64,000 bases of DNA from Amycolatopsis mongoliensis (GCF_030285665.1 NZ_CP127295.1:6634001-6698000), one strand, 5' to 3'; counted from the first letter of the stretch, positions 43,690 to 53,129 are shown. Numbers and translations are program-made. The notes: generated from the sequence alone by a model not told the origin.

Positions 43690-44400
43690 GCCATGACCGA
43701 GGTGAAGCCGACAGCGAAGCGCGGTGGTTCCTTGTCCTGTTCGGCGGCATGCAGGGCCCGCAGCAGGCGGGCGCCGACAGCGTCGCAGCTGCCCTTCTCG
43801 GCCCAGCGGGCGACGTCGGCGACCGGCACTGAGGTGGTCTTGGCGAGGACGGCGATGGCTGCCGGGCCACCGGCGCGCGTCCGGGCACGAAGCTCGTCGT
43901 CGCCGGTGAACGACTCCGGGCGGTTGTGGCACCGCAGGCAGGCGCCGACGCCCGGGGGACCGATCCGCAGGATTTCAGCGCGGAGGTCCGGTGTGCTCCC
44001 GGGCAGGATCCGCGGTGGGTAGTGGTGCTGGAGCGTTTCGCGGGCTCGGTTCGTGTCGACGGCGGAGACGAGCAGCGTCGGAAGGTCGGGCAGTTCCTCG
44101 AGGCGGCCGTGGTGGGGGGTGCCAGGTGATGGCGCTGTCTACGGCGAGCCTCGCCGCCTCGTCGGCGTGGGGGTGGTCGCTGGCGCGTCCGAAGAGGGAG
44201 CACCGGTTCAGGTTCGAGGTGGTGACGCCTATGACGTCCGCGTCGGCGTGGGTCACCTTGCCGATCAGGCCGGGTGCCACCCAGATCGTGTGCACCCAGG
44301 CGGCGCCGACCGCGCCCACGCCAGCCAGTGCGGGCGCGAGCTCGTCCGGGTAGGCGGCGAGCGCCGACTTCCAGCAGTCCCAGCCCTAGAAGCTCGGGCG
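43690..44400 (-). pseudogene. uncharacterised actinomycete gene broken by frameshifts
   Basis: Pieces in successive minus-strand frames read VTHADADVIGVTTSNLNRCS-LFGRASDHPHADEAARLAVD, then ARETLQHHYPPRILPGSTPD with GACLRCHNRPESFTGDDELR, then PVADVARWAEKGSCDAVGAR-LLRALHAAEQDKEPP. They fit one protein of unknown function with a CxxCH motif, interrupted at least twice. I cannot set its true ends. Confidence 0.4.
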
Positions 44401-44737
44401 GCGCTTCGCCGCGGCCAGGAGGCGCACCTCCAGGAAGGCCTCTGCGGCGGCGAGAACTCGCGGAAGATCGGGGCCAAGTCGGGTTGCGTGGCAGCCCCGG
44501 CCCGCAGCAGGAGAAAGGCCTGGTTGAACACGCCGACCGTGCGAGCCGCTCCGCCAGCGCCTGCTCACCGCCGAAATGGTGAGTGACGATCCCGCGGCTT
44601 TAGCCGGCGCGTGGCCCGACTCGGGCCAGCGTCAGCGAACGAACCCCCTGCTCGACGACCAGTTCGGCGGCGGCTGCCAGCAGCGCGGCTTTGACCTGGT
44701 CTCGGCGTTCCTGCCGGGTGCGGCGGGTGGTGGACAT
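44386..44737 (-). pseudogene. TetR-family regulator with in-frame TAA and later frameshift
   Basis: From ATG 44737 the minus strand reads MSTTRRTRQERRDQVKAALL, AAAAELVVEQGVRSLTLARV and GPRAG, then TAA at 44602-44600, then SRGIVTHHFGGEQALAERLA. The stop falls in the helix-turn-helix, where the family has AGYSRG, so TAC or TAT became TAA. Later frames give VFNQAFLLLRAGAATQPDLA and AAAEAFLEVRLLAAAKRRPS-F with a stop at 44386. The gene is dead, but its operator and -35-like TTGACA (44771-44766) remain. Confidence 0.6.
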
Positions 44738-44750
44738 GCATCGGAGTCTG

Positions 44751-44764
44751 GCAAGTGCACTTGC
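44751..44764. promoter_or_regulatory. palindrome in the promoter of the dead TetR gene
   Basis: GCAAGTGCACTTGC is a perfect 14-base palindrome. It lies 14 bases before the TetR ATG and just after TTGACA on that strand, the layout of an autoregulated TetR promoter. Confidence 0.6.
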
Positions 44765-44778
44765 GTGTCAACCAACAA
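44761..44778. repeat. 18-base direct repeat, copy 1
   Basis: TTGCGTGTCAACCAACAA occurs here and again at 45371-45388, both followed by RTAT. Copy 1 overlaps the -35 region of the TetR gene. Confidence 0.75.
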
Positions 44779-44830
44779 GTATGTGTAGAGTGGGTGGCGT
44801 AGGAAGCGCCGGCTCCGGGAGGGTTCCCCG

Positions 44831-45232
44831 ATGATCGAGATCGACGATCGCGAGCTTTACGTCCTGCTGGTCGACGAGCCGGAACGGAACTCCTGCCCTT
44901 GTCCCTGGACGCCTCCGGTTGAGCCGGCGCGGCCGACAGTCTGGTCGGCAAGTCGAGGAGAAACGCCGGGCGCTGATCCGGTTCGCGTCCGGTGTCACCC
45001 CGCTCGGTTGTCGGCAGGAATCATGAAGTCCGAGTCGCGCGTCGCCGAGTTCTTCGAAGACAACGGGCCTAAGTGGTCGGTTCGGACGTTCCCCGGCAGT
45101 GCGAGCATGTCCTGCGGTTGGCGGCGGTGCTCGGCGCGGACTTCGCGTCGATTCAGCAGGCGCTCACGGCCGCTTGGAGCGCCCGCGAGGGCGGCTTCGG
45201 GGGCGAGGGCCACAGAGATTTCGCCGGCTGAT
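44831..45232 (+). pseudogene. unrecognised remnant in several frames
   Basis: ATG 44831 reads MIEIDDRELYVLLVDEPERN and breaks up. Further on, SRVAEFFEDNGPKWSVRTFP is followed, one base shifted, by CEHVLRLAAVLGADFASIQQ-ALTAAWSAREGGFGG and a stop at 45232. The last piece looks like a helical C-terminus. Function unknown. Confidence 0.3.
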
Positions 45233-45370
45233 CCTGTCCAGGTCACCCACCTAACCGGTACCGGCCATTGTGTGGTGGCGATCCGTTTTCGTCCGTTCCA
45301 GGCTGTGCGCGTTGGCCCCGCCGACGGCACGGGGGACGAGCGCCCGGGTGGACCGAACTGTCAACGATTA

Positions 45371-45388
45371 TTGCGTGTCAACCAACAA
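45371..45388. repeat. 18-base direct repeat, copy 2
   Basis: This is the second copy of TTGCGTGTCAACCAACAA, 20 bases before the start of the split hydrolase gene. Having it in two promoter regions points to a shared regulator site or a duplicated promoter. Confidence 0.75.
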
Positions 45389-45881
45389 ATATTTGAGAGG
45401 TGGTCCTGTGTCGCACGCTCCACTCGTCCTCGTCCACGGCAACCCCGAGTCGGCGGCGATCTGGGGACCGCTCATCGGGGAGCTCGATCGCGCCGACGCG
45501 GTAGTCCTGTCCCCGCCCGGGTTCGGCGTCCCCGCACCCCGTGGCTTCGACTCGTCGACGAGGGCCTATCGAGACTGGCTGGCGTCCCAGCTGGAGCTGT
45601 TCCGCGCTCCGGTCGACCTGGTGGGTCACGACTGGGGCGGAATCCACGTCGCGGCGCTGGCGATGAGCCGTCCGGATTTGATTCGCAGCTGGGCTTCCGA
45701 CGCACTCGGCGTGTTCGCGCCCGACTACGCCTGGCATCCGCGGGCACAGGTGTGGCAGCAGGAGGGGCCGGGGAAGCCTCGGTGCAGGAGTTGTGGGGAG
45801 GCGATCTGGAACAGCGACTCGCCGTGACGTCGGCCCTCGGTATGACCGGACGCATGGCGGAGCGGGTCGCGGCAGGCATGG

Positions 45882-47070
45882 TGTCGTTTGCCACCGTCGT
45901 GGGACCACCACGTTGCCAGTCAGTGGACCACCGACTGCAGGTGATCCACTGAGAGAACAGGTTCCAGATCTGCGTTAGCCAGGTCACGGCGACGGCAACC
46001 CAAACGTCCGGAAATGCCAACGAGAGGACGCAAGCCTCCTGGTTGCAACCGCGCGGTCCGGCCACGGACTGAGAGCCCGTTGTCTATACCTTGCTCGCCA
46101 CCACCATGTAGTTCTCGGCCTCAAGGTTGAACGTGCTCATTTCCGTCTGGAGTCCGACCCGGTGCAACTCGGCTTCGAGTTGGTCGTATCGGTAGGGCCA
46201 GCTCGAAAGCAGTTCCGAGCGGGCAAGAACCGACCCAGCCGGATCCACTTGCGCGATCGCAATCTCGATGTGGTGCTCGTCCTCCCAGTTCGGCGCAATG
46301 TCCCAGCGGTAGACCACGACGGCATCGCGACCGTTCCGGCGAACGAGTCGGTCACTGATGTCCAGTCGGGAACCTCTGGCCCTCACGAGTTCCCACGTGC
46401 GGGAGGTGAGCACCAAGCGCCCGCCACGGCGCAGAAGCCGTGACATCGACTCCAGAGCAGCAACCCTGCCTCGCGCGCCCTCGGCATGGTGCAGCGAGTT
46501 GCCAACGCAGAACACCATGTCGAAGGTGGCGTCATCGAAATGGTCAGGCAACTCTTCCCAGTCCGCCCGCACTGTCCGAACAGATGCCCCGAACTCCTCA
46601 GACAACTCCGCAGTCCGACGAACCATCGCTTCGCTGGCGTCAGTTGCGACAACGTGCATGCCAAGACCGGCGAGGCCAACCGCCAACTGTCCGGCCCCGC
46701 ACGAACAATCGAGGACGTGAGCGTTCGACGGCAGAAGACTGAGGACATCATCGAACGACGCAGCGAACTCGGCCGGAGCCAGCTTCGCATCGGAGATGAG
46801 CCACTCGTATACCTCGGCAAGCACGTTATAGCTGCTCACACCTACTACCTCCGTCACGCAGCAGACTCACGGTGGCCATCAGTACATCAGCGGAGCAAGT
46901 CGGTCACCAATGGTTTTCGCAAGGGCAACGCGTCCGCGCATGCCGCATTTCGGTCGTACGGGAACGCAGCGTTCGCCAATCGTCAGCGCGGTAACCTGTT
47001 CCACTTCTGCGCTGCCGTCGGTGGCCCCACGACTGGCAACGTGGTGGTCCCATAACGCTGGCAGGCGACA
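45882..47070. mobile_element. non-autonomous insertion cassette carrying a methyltransferase gene
   Basis: The element is 1189 bases long. Its ends are imperfect inverted repeats of 59 bases (45882-45940 and 47012-47070), about 49 of 59 identical by eye. Both begin TGTCG and share an unbroken core starting TGGGACCACCACGTTGCC. GCATGG is directly repeated at 45876-45881 and 47071-47076, the expected target duplication. Inside is one methyltransferase gene and no transposase. This matches the idea of a mobile insertion cassette moved by a transposase in trans. The terminal TGT would fit IS3- or IS481-type ends, but I cannot name the family. Confidence 0.75.
46084..46839 (-). CDS. class I SAM-dependent methyltransferase, element cargo
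   Basis: A 251-residue methyltransferase. The SAM-binding motif I is HVLDCSCGAGQLAVGLAGLG near residue 45, motif II is VVATDASEAMVRRTAELSEE, and FDMVFCVGNSLHHAEGARGR with LLRRGGRLVLTSRTWELVRA are motifs III and IV. GTG 46839 is preferred over GTG 46857 because GGAGG lies 8 bases upstream. GC content is visibly lower than in the host genes around it. It is the only gene in the inverted-repeat element and reads against the split hydrolase. The substrate is unknown; resemblance is to small-molecule N- or O-methyltransferases. Confidence 0.85.
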   Translation of the reverse strand: MSSYNVLAEVYEWLISDAKLAPAEFAASFDDVLSLLPSNAHVLDCSCGAGQLAVGLAGLGMHVVATDASEAMVRRTAELSEEFGASVRTVRADWEELPDHFDDATFDMVFCVGNSLHHAEGARGRVAALESMSRLLRRGGRLVLTSRTWELVRARGSRLDISDRLVRRNGRDAVVVYRWDIAPNWEDEHHIEIAIAQVDPAGSVLARSELLSSWPYRYDQLEAELHRVGLQTEMSTFNLEAENYMVVASKV

Positions 47071-47539
47071 GCATGGATCTCGAGATGGGGCGCGCCGTCC
47101 TCAAGCTGTTGCGGTCGGCACGACAGCCGGCGATGGCCGAAGCGGGACGGCTGCTGCCGAGCGCCGCAGAACGTCCGGGGCTCGCTCTCATCGCCGTTGA
47201 CGACTTCGAGCGAGCTAGCGGGACGCTGGCACAGCACGAGTGGGCAGCGCGGCAATCGGGTGCGAGGATGGTGCATCTCGAGGGCGTGGGCCACTGGTGG
47301 CCCGAGGAAACGCCGGCGCCGGTTGCCGAGGCTCTGACGAAATTCTGGGCAGAGCTGCCGGATCCCGAAAGGAGCTAGCGGTGAGGTCGTGGGGCGGTCC
47401 TTGGTGGATCTCGGCGAGAGGTTCGAGGTGATTCGATCGTGCCGCGTGCGAACATCCGGTCCTGCGCGTCACGGTGACCTCGGCACATAGCCGTGCTTCC
47501 CTCGACCGCGGCCGTGCTGTTGCCGCGCGCCTGCACGTC

Positions 47540-47875
47540 GCGCTGCTGACGGGGCCCGCCGTGCTCACGCCGGCCGCGCAGAACCTGGTCGCCTTGGCTC
47601 GCTCCGTCGGCTGCTTGAGTGTCCGGCAGGTGCTCCAGCTCCTCCTTTGGCGGCCTGCCGCTCAGCCCGCGCGCGGTTCATCGGCTCGACGAAGCTGGCG
47701 GGGTCTACGCCCGCCTCGATGGCTGCCAGGTGACGCCGTAACTTCGCCTCCGCATCCTTTCTCGGCTGGGGTGCGGCGGCCGTCCACCCGGCCAGCAGCC
47801 GCACGGTCTCGTCGCGGTGGTCGGGGTCGAAGATCCGGCACAACCAGTCGTTGATCGGCGGAGTGCCGCGGTTCA
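47540..47875 (-). pseudogene. C-terminal remnant of a serine recombinase
   Basis: The minus strand reads NDWLCRIFDPDHRDETVRLL, PRKDAEAKLRRHLAAIEAGV and DPASFVEPMNRARAERQAAK. After one extra base near 47655 a second frame gives EELEHLPDTQAADGA. This is the coiled C-terminal region of large serine recombinases. The catalytic domain is missing. The 161 bases before it (47379-47539) show nothing I can support. Confidence 0.55.
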
Positions 47876-48412
47876 GGCCGGGATCCGGGACGCGACGACC
47901 TTGGCCGCCGCCACCGCGATGTCGCACGTCTTCGACGGGTCCTTGTCGTGCATGATCGCGATCCGCACGAACTCGTCGGCCGTCACGTCCATCGACACCA
48001 CGCAGCTCTTCGCGGCACCGACCTCCATCGGCGTGGTCACCGCGTGGTGCCCGCTGATGTCGGGCGTCGGCTTCGCAAGCGAGCCCTCGAAGTCCATCTC
48101 GTGGGCGAGCTGGTCGTGGTCGATGATCGTCACGCCGAAGTCGTAGCCCCCGCACGACGGGTGTTCGCCCGAGGAGGCCGTCGGCTGTACGTACGAATCC
48201 TGGTCGAGTTCCGGCACGTCGGCGGGCTTGAGCAGGCTGCACGGGTCGACGCCCGCGAGCGGCGTCCCCGTCTTGCCGGACCCGTCCCCCGGGGCCGCCG
48301 TGTCACCGCCGTCCGCGGTCTTCGGGCTGCCGGAAACCGGTGGTTCGTCGTTGCAGGCCGAGAGTCCCAGCGCGCAGGCCAGGATCGCCGCTACCAGTGT
48401 CACACGTCGCAT
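47873..48412 (-). CDS. DUF3558-family lipoprotein
   Basis: A 179-residue lipoprotein. The signal peptide MRRVTLVAAILACALGLSAC ends in the lipobox LSAC. The mature domain has GVDPCSLLKPADVPELDQDS, EHPSCGGYDFGVTIIDHD, KSCVVSMDVTADEFVRIAIM and KTCDIAVAAAKVVASRIPA, with the Cys pattern of DUF3558 (DPC-LL then C-W/Y). The family is common in Pseudonocardiaceae and of unknown role. It follows another lipoprotein gene by 16 bases. Confidence 0.85.
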   Translation of the reverse strand: MRRVTLVAAILACALGLSACNDEPPVSGSPKTADGGDTAAPGDGSGKTGTPLAGVDPCSLLKPADVPELDQDSYVQPTASSGEHPSCGGYDFGVTIIDHDQLAHEMDFEGSLAKPTPDISGHHAVTTPMEVGAAKSCVVSMDVTADEFVRIAIMHDKDPSKTCDIAVAAAKVVASRIPA

Positions 48413-48428
48413 TGGAGGTCCTCGATGG

Positions 48429-49241
48429 TCACTTCTTGACGGGGTACGCCGTGGGGATGCGCTTGTCGGAGAGGCCGATGGCTGCGTACTTGCTCACCCA
48501 GTACGGCTCGACGCCGACTTCGGTGGACAGGTCCTTGCCGGTCTTGGCGTCGAGTGCGATCGGCTTGCCGCCCTGCGTGCTGCCGTAGACGACCTTCTCG
48601 TAGCTGGCGATGACGGCCTTGTCAGTGACGCCGACGACCTTGGTGACGGCGTTTCCGGCGTCGGCGTACTGGTCGTCGGAGGCGATCTTGGTGTCGGTCT
48701 GCCATGCCTTCTTGCCGGTCGTGACGTCGGCCGCGAGCACCGTGAGCGCGATGTAGCCGGGTGTGGTGCCCTGTTCGGGCACGCTGACCGGGACGGCCGC
48801 GGCGGCGAGCTTCTCGGTCACCACCGGCGGCCGCGGCCCGGTGGTGTTGACGAATGGGCCGCGCTGGTTGTCGGGGTCGCCGGGTTCGCCCTCGATCGGC
48901 ACTGCCCACTGCTGCTTGCCGGTGAACACGTCCACGGCGGTCATCCCGGTGGGGGCGACGATGTACGCGGTGCGGTCACGCAGGGTCAGAAACCTCGCGG
49001 TGATGCCGCCCCCGACGTTGGTGCTGAACGCCTCCGTCGGCAGCGAGACGCCCGCGCCGGCGTCGAACGCGGTGGGCGGGTCGGCTGTGACGGCCTCCGG
49101 GGTGGCGGCGGTGGTGCCGGGCGCCCCAGCCCCGGTGGCCTCGCCCGAACGTGGTGCCTGCGGGGTGGACCCGCCGCTGCTGCAGCCACCGATGGTGATC
49201 ACCGCCGCCAGGCAGGTCAAGGTGGCCAGTACTCGCCGCAT
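48429..49241 (-). CDS. lipoprotein with PQQ-like beta-propeller repeats
   Basis: A 270-residue lipoprotein. MRRVLATLTCLAAVITIGGC ends in a lipobox (IGGC). After a Ser/Gly/Thr linker, TAYIVAPTGMTAVDVFTGKQ-QWAVP, VLAADVTTGKKAWQTDTKIA and GGKPIALDAKTGKDLSTEVG are typical PQQ-like propeller blades (D-TGK-W). Only three or four blades are present, fewer than a full propeller. ATG 49241 follows GGGGAGAAAG at about 10 bases. It forms a unit with the DUF3558 lipoprotein. Confidence 0.75.
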   Translation of the reverse strand: MRRVLATLTCLAAVITIGGCSSGGSTPQAPRSGEATGAGAPGTTAATPEAVTADPPTAFDAGAGVSLPTEAFSTNVGGGITARFLTLRDRTAYIVAPTGMTAVDVFTGKQQWAVPIEGEPGDPDNQRGPFVNTTGPRPPVVTEKLAAAAVPVSVPEQGTTPGYIALTVLAADVTTGKKAWQTDTKIASDDQYADAGNAVTKVVGVTDKAVIASYEKVVYGSTQGGKPIALDAKTGKDLSTEVGVEPYWVSKYAAIGLSDKRIPTAYPVKK

Positions 49242-49426
49242 CTGTCTGCTTTCTCCCCATGCCATCGCGCGGGACGGAAGTCGTGCGGATCGGTCGTTCC
49301 GGACGGCCCGCACAGATCGGCATCACCGTACGAAGCCGGAGCAAACAAGTTTCTAACACCCGGACGGCCGGATAGCCCGATCGGCCGAGCCGGATTCATG
49401 CGGTCGCGTTAAAGTACGACCCGGTT

Positions 49427-52384
49427 ATGGACTTCTCAGTGCTCGGGCCGGTACAGGCGTTCCTGGACGGGCGCCCCGTCGACCTCGGCGTTCGCAAGCA
49501 GCGGTTCGTCCTCGCGGTGCTGCTGCTGGAAGCCAACAAGCACGTGCCGGCGGACCGGCTGATCGAGCTGACCTGGCCCGAGGGCGAGGCGCCGGACACC
49601 GCCCGGACCGTGATCCACACCCAGATCAGCCGCCTGCGCGCGGTCTTCGCGCAGAGCGACGACGTCGAACTGGTGCGCGAAGGGCCCGGCTACCAGCTGC
49701 GCCTCGATCCCCTCCGGGTCGATGTGTTCCGGTTCCACACCCTGTGCGCGCGGGCGCGGGCCGCCACCGACGAGCGCCGGATCGAACTTCTCGAGGAGGC
49801 ACTGGCGCTGTGGAAGGGACCGGCGCTCAGTTCGGTGGCCACCGAGGACGTCCGGCTCCGGGTGGCCGCGCCGCTGGAGGAGGCGCGGCTCGGCGCGCTG
49901 GAGGACCGGTTCGAGGCTTGTCTCCGGCGCGGCCGTGAGGCCGAGATCATCCACGAGCTGGCCGAAGCGGCCACCGCGCACCCACTGCGCCAGCAGCTGG
50001 TGGCCAAGCTGATTCTCGCCCTGCACCGCCTGGACCGCACGCCCGAGGCGCTGGCCACCTACCAGCGGCTCTACCGGCACCTCGACGAGGAACTGGGCAT
50101 CGAGCCCGCGCCCGCGGTGCGTCAGCTCCAGGTGCGGATCCTGCGTGACGACCCGTCGCTCCTGCCGTTCACCGGACCCCGCCAGCTGCCGCCGGACGTC
50201 GACCACTACACCGGCCGCGATGACCACCTGGACACCCTCGCCGGCCTGTTCGGCACCGGCGACCGGGTCCCGGCCGTCATCGCGATCACCGGTAAGCCCG
50301 GGCTGGGCAAGACCGCGCTCGCGGTCCGCGCGGCCCATCGCCTGGCTGCGCGGTTCCCGGACGGGCAGCTGTTCGTCGACCTGCACGGCGCCGGCCCGCA
50401 GCCGCGTGATCCGGCCGAGGTCCTGGCCAGGTTCCTTCGCGACCTCGGGGTCGCGGACACCGACCTTCCGGCGTCCCTGGAGGAACGGATCGGGCTGTTC
50501 CGGGACCGCTGCGCGAGCCGTCACCTCCTCGTGGTCCTGGACAACGCGGCCGACGAGGAGCAACTGCGATCGCTGATCCCGGGGAACCCGGAGTGCGGTG
50601 TGCTGATCACCAGCCGTCGCCGCCTGACCGGGCTGGACCTGCGGGACCTGATCGATCTCGAAGGGCTGGCCGACGCGGACGCCCTCGCGTTGCTGGCCGG
50701 TCTGGCACCCCGGAGCGCGGCGGAGGACGAGGCCGCCCGCGAGATCGTCCGGCTCTGCGGCGGGTTGCCCCTGGCCCTGCGGATCGTGGGCGCGAAGCTG
50801 CGGTCCCGCCCGCACCAGACGGTCGCCGACCTGGCCGCGCGGATGGCGGACGAACGCGACCGGCTGGACGAACTCGTCGGCGGCGACCGGGAGGTCCGGG
50901 CCGGCTTCCTGCTCAGCTACACCGGCCTGGAAGCCGGACAGCAGCGCGCTTTCCGGCTGCTGGCGGCCATGCCGGACGCCGGGTTCGCCGCCTGGGCGGC
51001 GGCGGTGGCACTGGGCGAGGACCTGTGGACCACGGAACGGCTGCTGGAAGGCCTCGTGGACGTGAACCTCCTGGAGTGCGGACGTGGTGAGTTCACGGCG
51101 ACCCGCTACCACTTCCATGACCTGATCCGCTTGTACGCCAGGGAAAAGCTCTCGTCGCAGGACCACGCGGACGTCTGGTCGAGGCTCACCGACGCCTACC
51201 TGTACCTGGGGAAACGCGCGGACGCCCAGCTGGAGTTCGGCGGCCTGCACAAGTTCACCCCGCCGCCGCTGGCGCTGGACGCGCCCCGGCTGGTGGCGGA
51301 CGTCGAGCGGAAGGCGCCGGCGTGGCTGGCGGACGAGCACCCGTCGATCCTCCACGCCGTGGAACTGTCGGCGGCAGCCGCCGACGACGCCACGACCTGC
51401 CGGCTCTCGGCGACCGTGGCGGCGTTCCTGGAACTGCGTGCCCAGTGGAGCGACCTGAAGCGCGTCGCGCAACTCAGTCACGCCGCGGCGACCAGGATGG
51501 ACAGTCCGTACTGGACCTCCTACGCCCTGTTCGCGCTCGGCCTCGCCGCCAGGGAGATGCGGGATTTCGCGACTTCGGAGCGCTCCTTCCGGGACGGGCT
51601 GGCGATCCTGCCGCGTGCGGAGGATCCGTTGCTGGAAGTCGTGACCCTGTTGTCGGTGGGCGTGTCGCACCGGCTGCAGGGCCGGTGGGACGAAGCGGCG
51701 GCGTTCTTCGCCCACTGCCTGTCCACATTGGACTCACTGGACGAGCCCCGATGGCGTGCGTATGCGTTGCGGGAGTATGGCGTGCTGCACCGATACCGGG
51801 GCAAGTGGGCGGAGGCGAAGGAGTTCCTGACCGAAGCGATCGCGACGTACCGCGCGCTCGGCGATGTGAGGTGGGCGGCGGTCAGCGGACGCGAACTCGG
51901 AATCATCCATCAGGACGAAGGGAATCGCGTGGCGGCAGTCGAACAGCTGACGGCCAGCCGCGAAGCGCTCCGGGACGCGGGCGACGCCCGTCGGGAAGGC
52001 GCGGCGCTCCGGTGCCTCGCCTGGGTCGCGCTGGAAGCGGGCAACTTTCCGGAAGCGCTCGCGTATGCCCGGCAAGCGACGGAAACGCTGAGCCGAACCC
52101 GGGACGCGCACGGCCTGGCCTGCGCGGAAGTCCTGCTGGGCGACATCCACCTGGCGCTGGGCGACCCGGCTTCGGGACGTGCCCACCTGGACCGGGGATT
52201 GGCTTACCTCGAAACCTCCGGCGATCCCCGGTGGCGGGGAAAATCGATGCTGAGCCTGGGTCACCACCTGGCGGCGGCCGGCGACGGCCCGGGCGCCCGC
52301 GCGGCGTGGGAAAAGGCGTGGGAGGACCTGACCCGGATCGGCGCCCATGAAGCAGCGAAGGTCCGTGCCCTGCTGGACGGGTGA
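49427..52384 (+). CDS. SARP-family regulator (AfsR-like; BTAD, NB-ARC, TPR)
   Basis: A 985-residue regulator. The N-terminal winged helix is MDFSVLGPVQAFLDGRPVDL with QRFVLAVLLLEANKHVPADR and ARTVIHTQISRLRAVF. The bacterial activation domain follows to about 245 (VDVFRFHTLCARARAA; LGIEPAPAVRQLQ). The NB-ARC P-loop is ITGKPGLGKTALAVRAAHRL near 290 and Walker B is HLLVVLDNAADEEQLRSLIP. Tetratricopeptide-like repeats fill about 650-980. Such proteins activate secondary-metabolism genes, but no biosynthetic cluster is in view. It is divergent from two lipoproteins. ATG 49427 fits the family start. Confidence 0.92.
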   Translation: MDFSVLGPVQAFLDGRPVDLGVRKQRFVLAVLLLEANKHVPADRLIELTWPEGEAPDTARTVIHTQISRLRAVFAQSDDVELVREGPGYQLRLDPLRVDVFRFHTLCARARAATDERRIELLEEALALWKGPALSSVATEDVRLRVAAPLEEARLGALEDRFEACLRRGREAEIIHELAEAATAHPLRQQLVAKLILALHRLDRTPEALATYQRLYRHLDEELGIEPAPAVRQLQVRILRDDPSLLPFTGPRQLPPDVDHYTGRDDHLDTLAGLFGTGDRVPAVIAITGKPGLGKTALAVRAAHRLAARFPDGQLFVDLHGAGPQPRDPAEVLARFLRDLGVADTDLPASLEERIGLFRDRCASRHLLVVLDNAADEEQLRSLIPGNPECGVLITSRRRLTGLDLRDLIDLEGLADADALALLAGLAPRSAAEDEAAREIVRLCGGLPLALRIVGAKLRSRPHQTVADLAARMADERDRLDELVGGDREVRAGFLLSYTGLEAGQQRAFRLLAAMPDAGFAAWAAAVALGEDLWTTERLLEGLVDVNLLECGRGEFTATRYHFHDLIRLYAREKLSSQDHADVWSRLTDAYLYLGKRADAQLEFGGLHKFTPPPLALDAPRLVADVERKAPAWLADEHPSILHAVELSAAAADDATTCRLSATVAAFLELRAQWSDLKRVAQLSHAAATRMDSPYWTSYALFALGLAAREMRDFATSERSFRDGLAILPRAEDPLLEVVTLLSVGVSHRLQGRWDEAAAFFAHCLSTLDSLDEPRWRAYALREYGVLHRYRGKWAEAKEFLTEAIATYRALGDVRWAAVSGRELGIIHQDEGNRVAAVEQLTASREALRDAGDARREGAALRCLAWVALEAGNFPEALAYARQATETLSRTRDAHGLACAEVLLGDIHLALGDPASGRAHLDRGLAYLETSGDPRWRGKSMLSLGHHLAAAGDGPGARAAWEKAWEDLTRIGAHEAAKVRALLDG

Positions 52385-52859
52385 GCCCGGCCCAGGAGTT
52401 CTGCCAGTACGACTTCTCCGAGATCTGCGACCTTGATGATCGGGAGTTACACCGCTCGTTTTGCAGTCCCGCAGATTCAGGCGTAGCGGTTGAAGGCTGC
52501 CTTGCTGAACCGGCGTCGTGCCCGAAGGTCGCTCCGGCGACGGTAGCGCTTGCGAGTACGGCCAGGAACAACGCGCAAGGAGATGTCGAGCGTGGCGAAT
52601 GCAGGCCGTTTGCGGCCGCGGTGGCCCGAAGGTCGGGCCGTGCGACGACGATCATGCCGGCCACCGCATTCGCCAGTATCAACGCGCTTTCCGCACCCAG
52701 TTCACCGCCCACCGCTGCGCCTGATCCAGGAGGTCTTCGTAAAGCGGATCGTTGGCTTGCGCTGGCCGACTCCGACAACAGTGCTGACACCACGGGCCCA
52801 AACCTAGTCGGACACGTGCATGGTCAACTCGGCTGGAGGTATCTTCCCGTCCGGCGAGC
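52385..52859. other. 475 bases without a supported gene
   Basis: Frames are open on both strands but none has a credible start, codon pattern or family. A minus-strand stretch (ESALILANAVAGMIVVARPD, then CALFLAVLASATVAGATFGH) is membrane-like in composition but is not convincing. Confidence 0.4.
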
Positions 52860-53099
52860 TGCGGTCAGGGCCTGCGGATCACCCGCCACCGGACGGCGAA
52901 TGGCGGCGACCGCCGTGCTGTGCGAACTGATCGCCGCCGTCCTCCTGGCCGCGGGACTCGCCACCCGCTCGGCGCCGCCGTCGGCGCGGGGACGATGCCG
53001 GTCGCGGCCGTGGCCACGAACCTCAAGGCAGGAGCGCGCCATGCTGCGGGTTTCTTCCGCGTCCCGGACCTCGCGTCGCACCGGCAACGCGTTCAGTGA
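52860..53099 (+). pseudogene. DoxX-family membrane protein remnant, frameshifted
   Basis: One frame reads RMAATAVLCELIAAVLLAAG-LATRSAPPSA. A frame shifted near 52990 continues GTMPVAAVATNLKAGARHAA-GFFRVPD and stops at 53099. DoxX proteins have E-LxAGxLLxxGLxT followed by G-MxVA-V-x-H-K-GF, which these two pieces match. The first helix is missing. Confidence 0.5.
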
Positions 53100-53129
53100 T
53101 CGCGCCGGAAGATTTCTGCGCGATGATCG

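Larger units (their letters stand above)
45408..47378 (+). pseudogene. alpha/beta hydrolase gene split by a 1.19-kb insertion
   Basis: From GTG 45408 the protein reads PLVLVHGNPESAAIWGPLIG and VDLVGHDWGGIHVAALAMSR (Asp in the nucleophile elbow, as in epoxide hydrolases and dehalogenases). A one-base loss in the G-run near 45770 shifts the frame; the next frame gives EASVQELWGGDLEQRLAVTS and MAERVAAGM. There the coding sequence breaks at 45881 and resumes at 47073 with MDLEMGRAVLKLLRSARQPA, ending ARMVHLEGVGHWWPEETPAP with the catalytic His, stop 47378. Removing 45882-47076 (element plus one copy of the 6-base repeat) restores the frame exactly across the join. Confidence 0.75.

Noticed and set aside
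49436..51715. 759-codon minus-strand open frame opposite the SARP gene
   Set aside because: Composition is that of an antisense shadow (RRPGRVQRQRRRGELVQ-like) and the plus-strand SARP domains are unmistakable.
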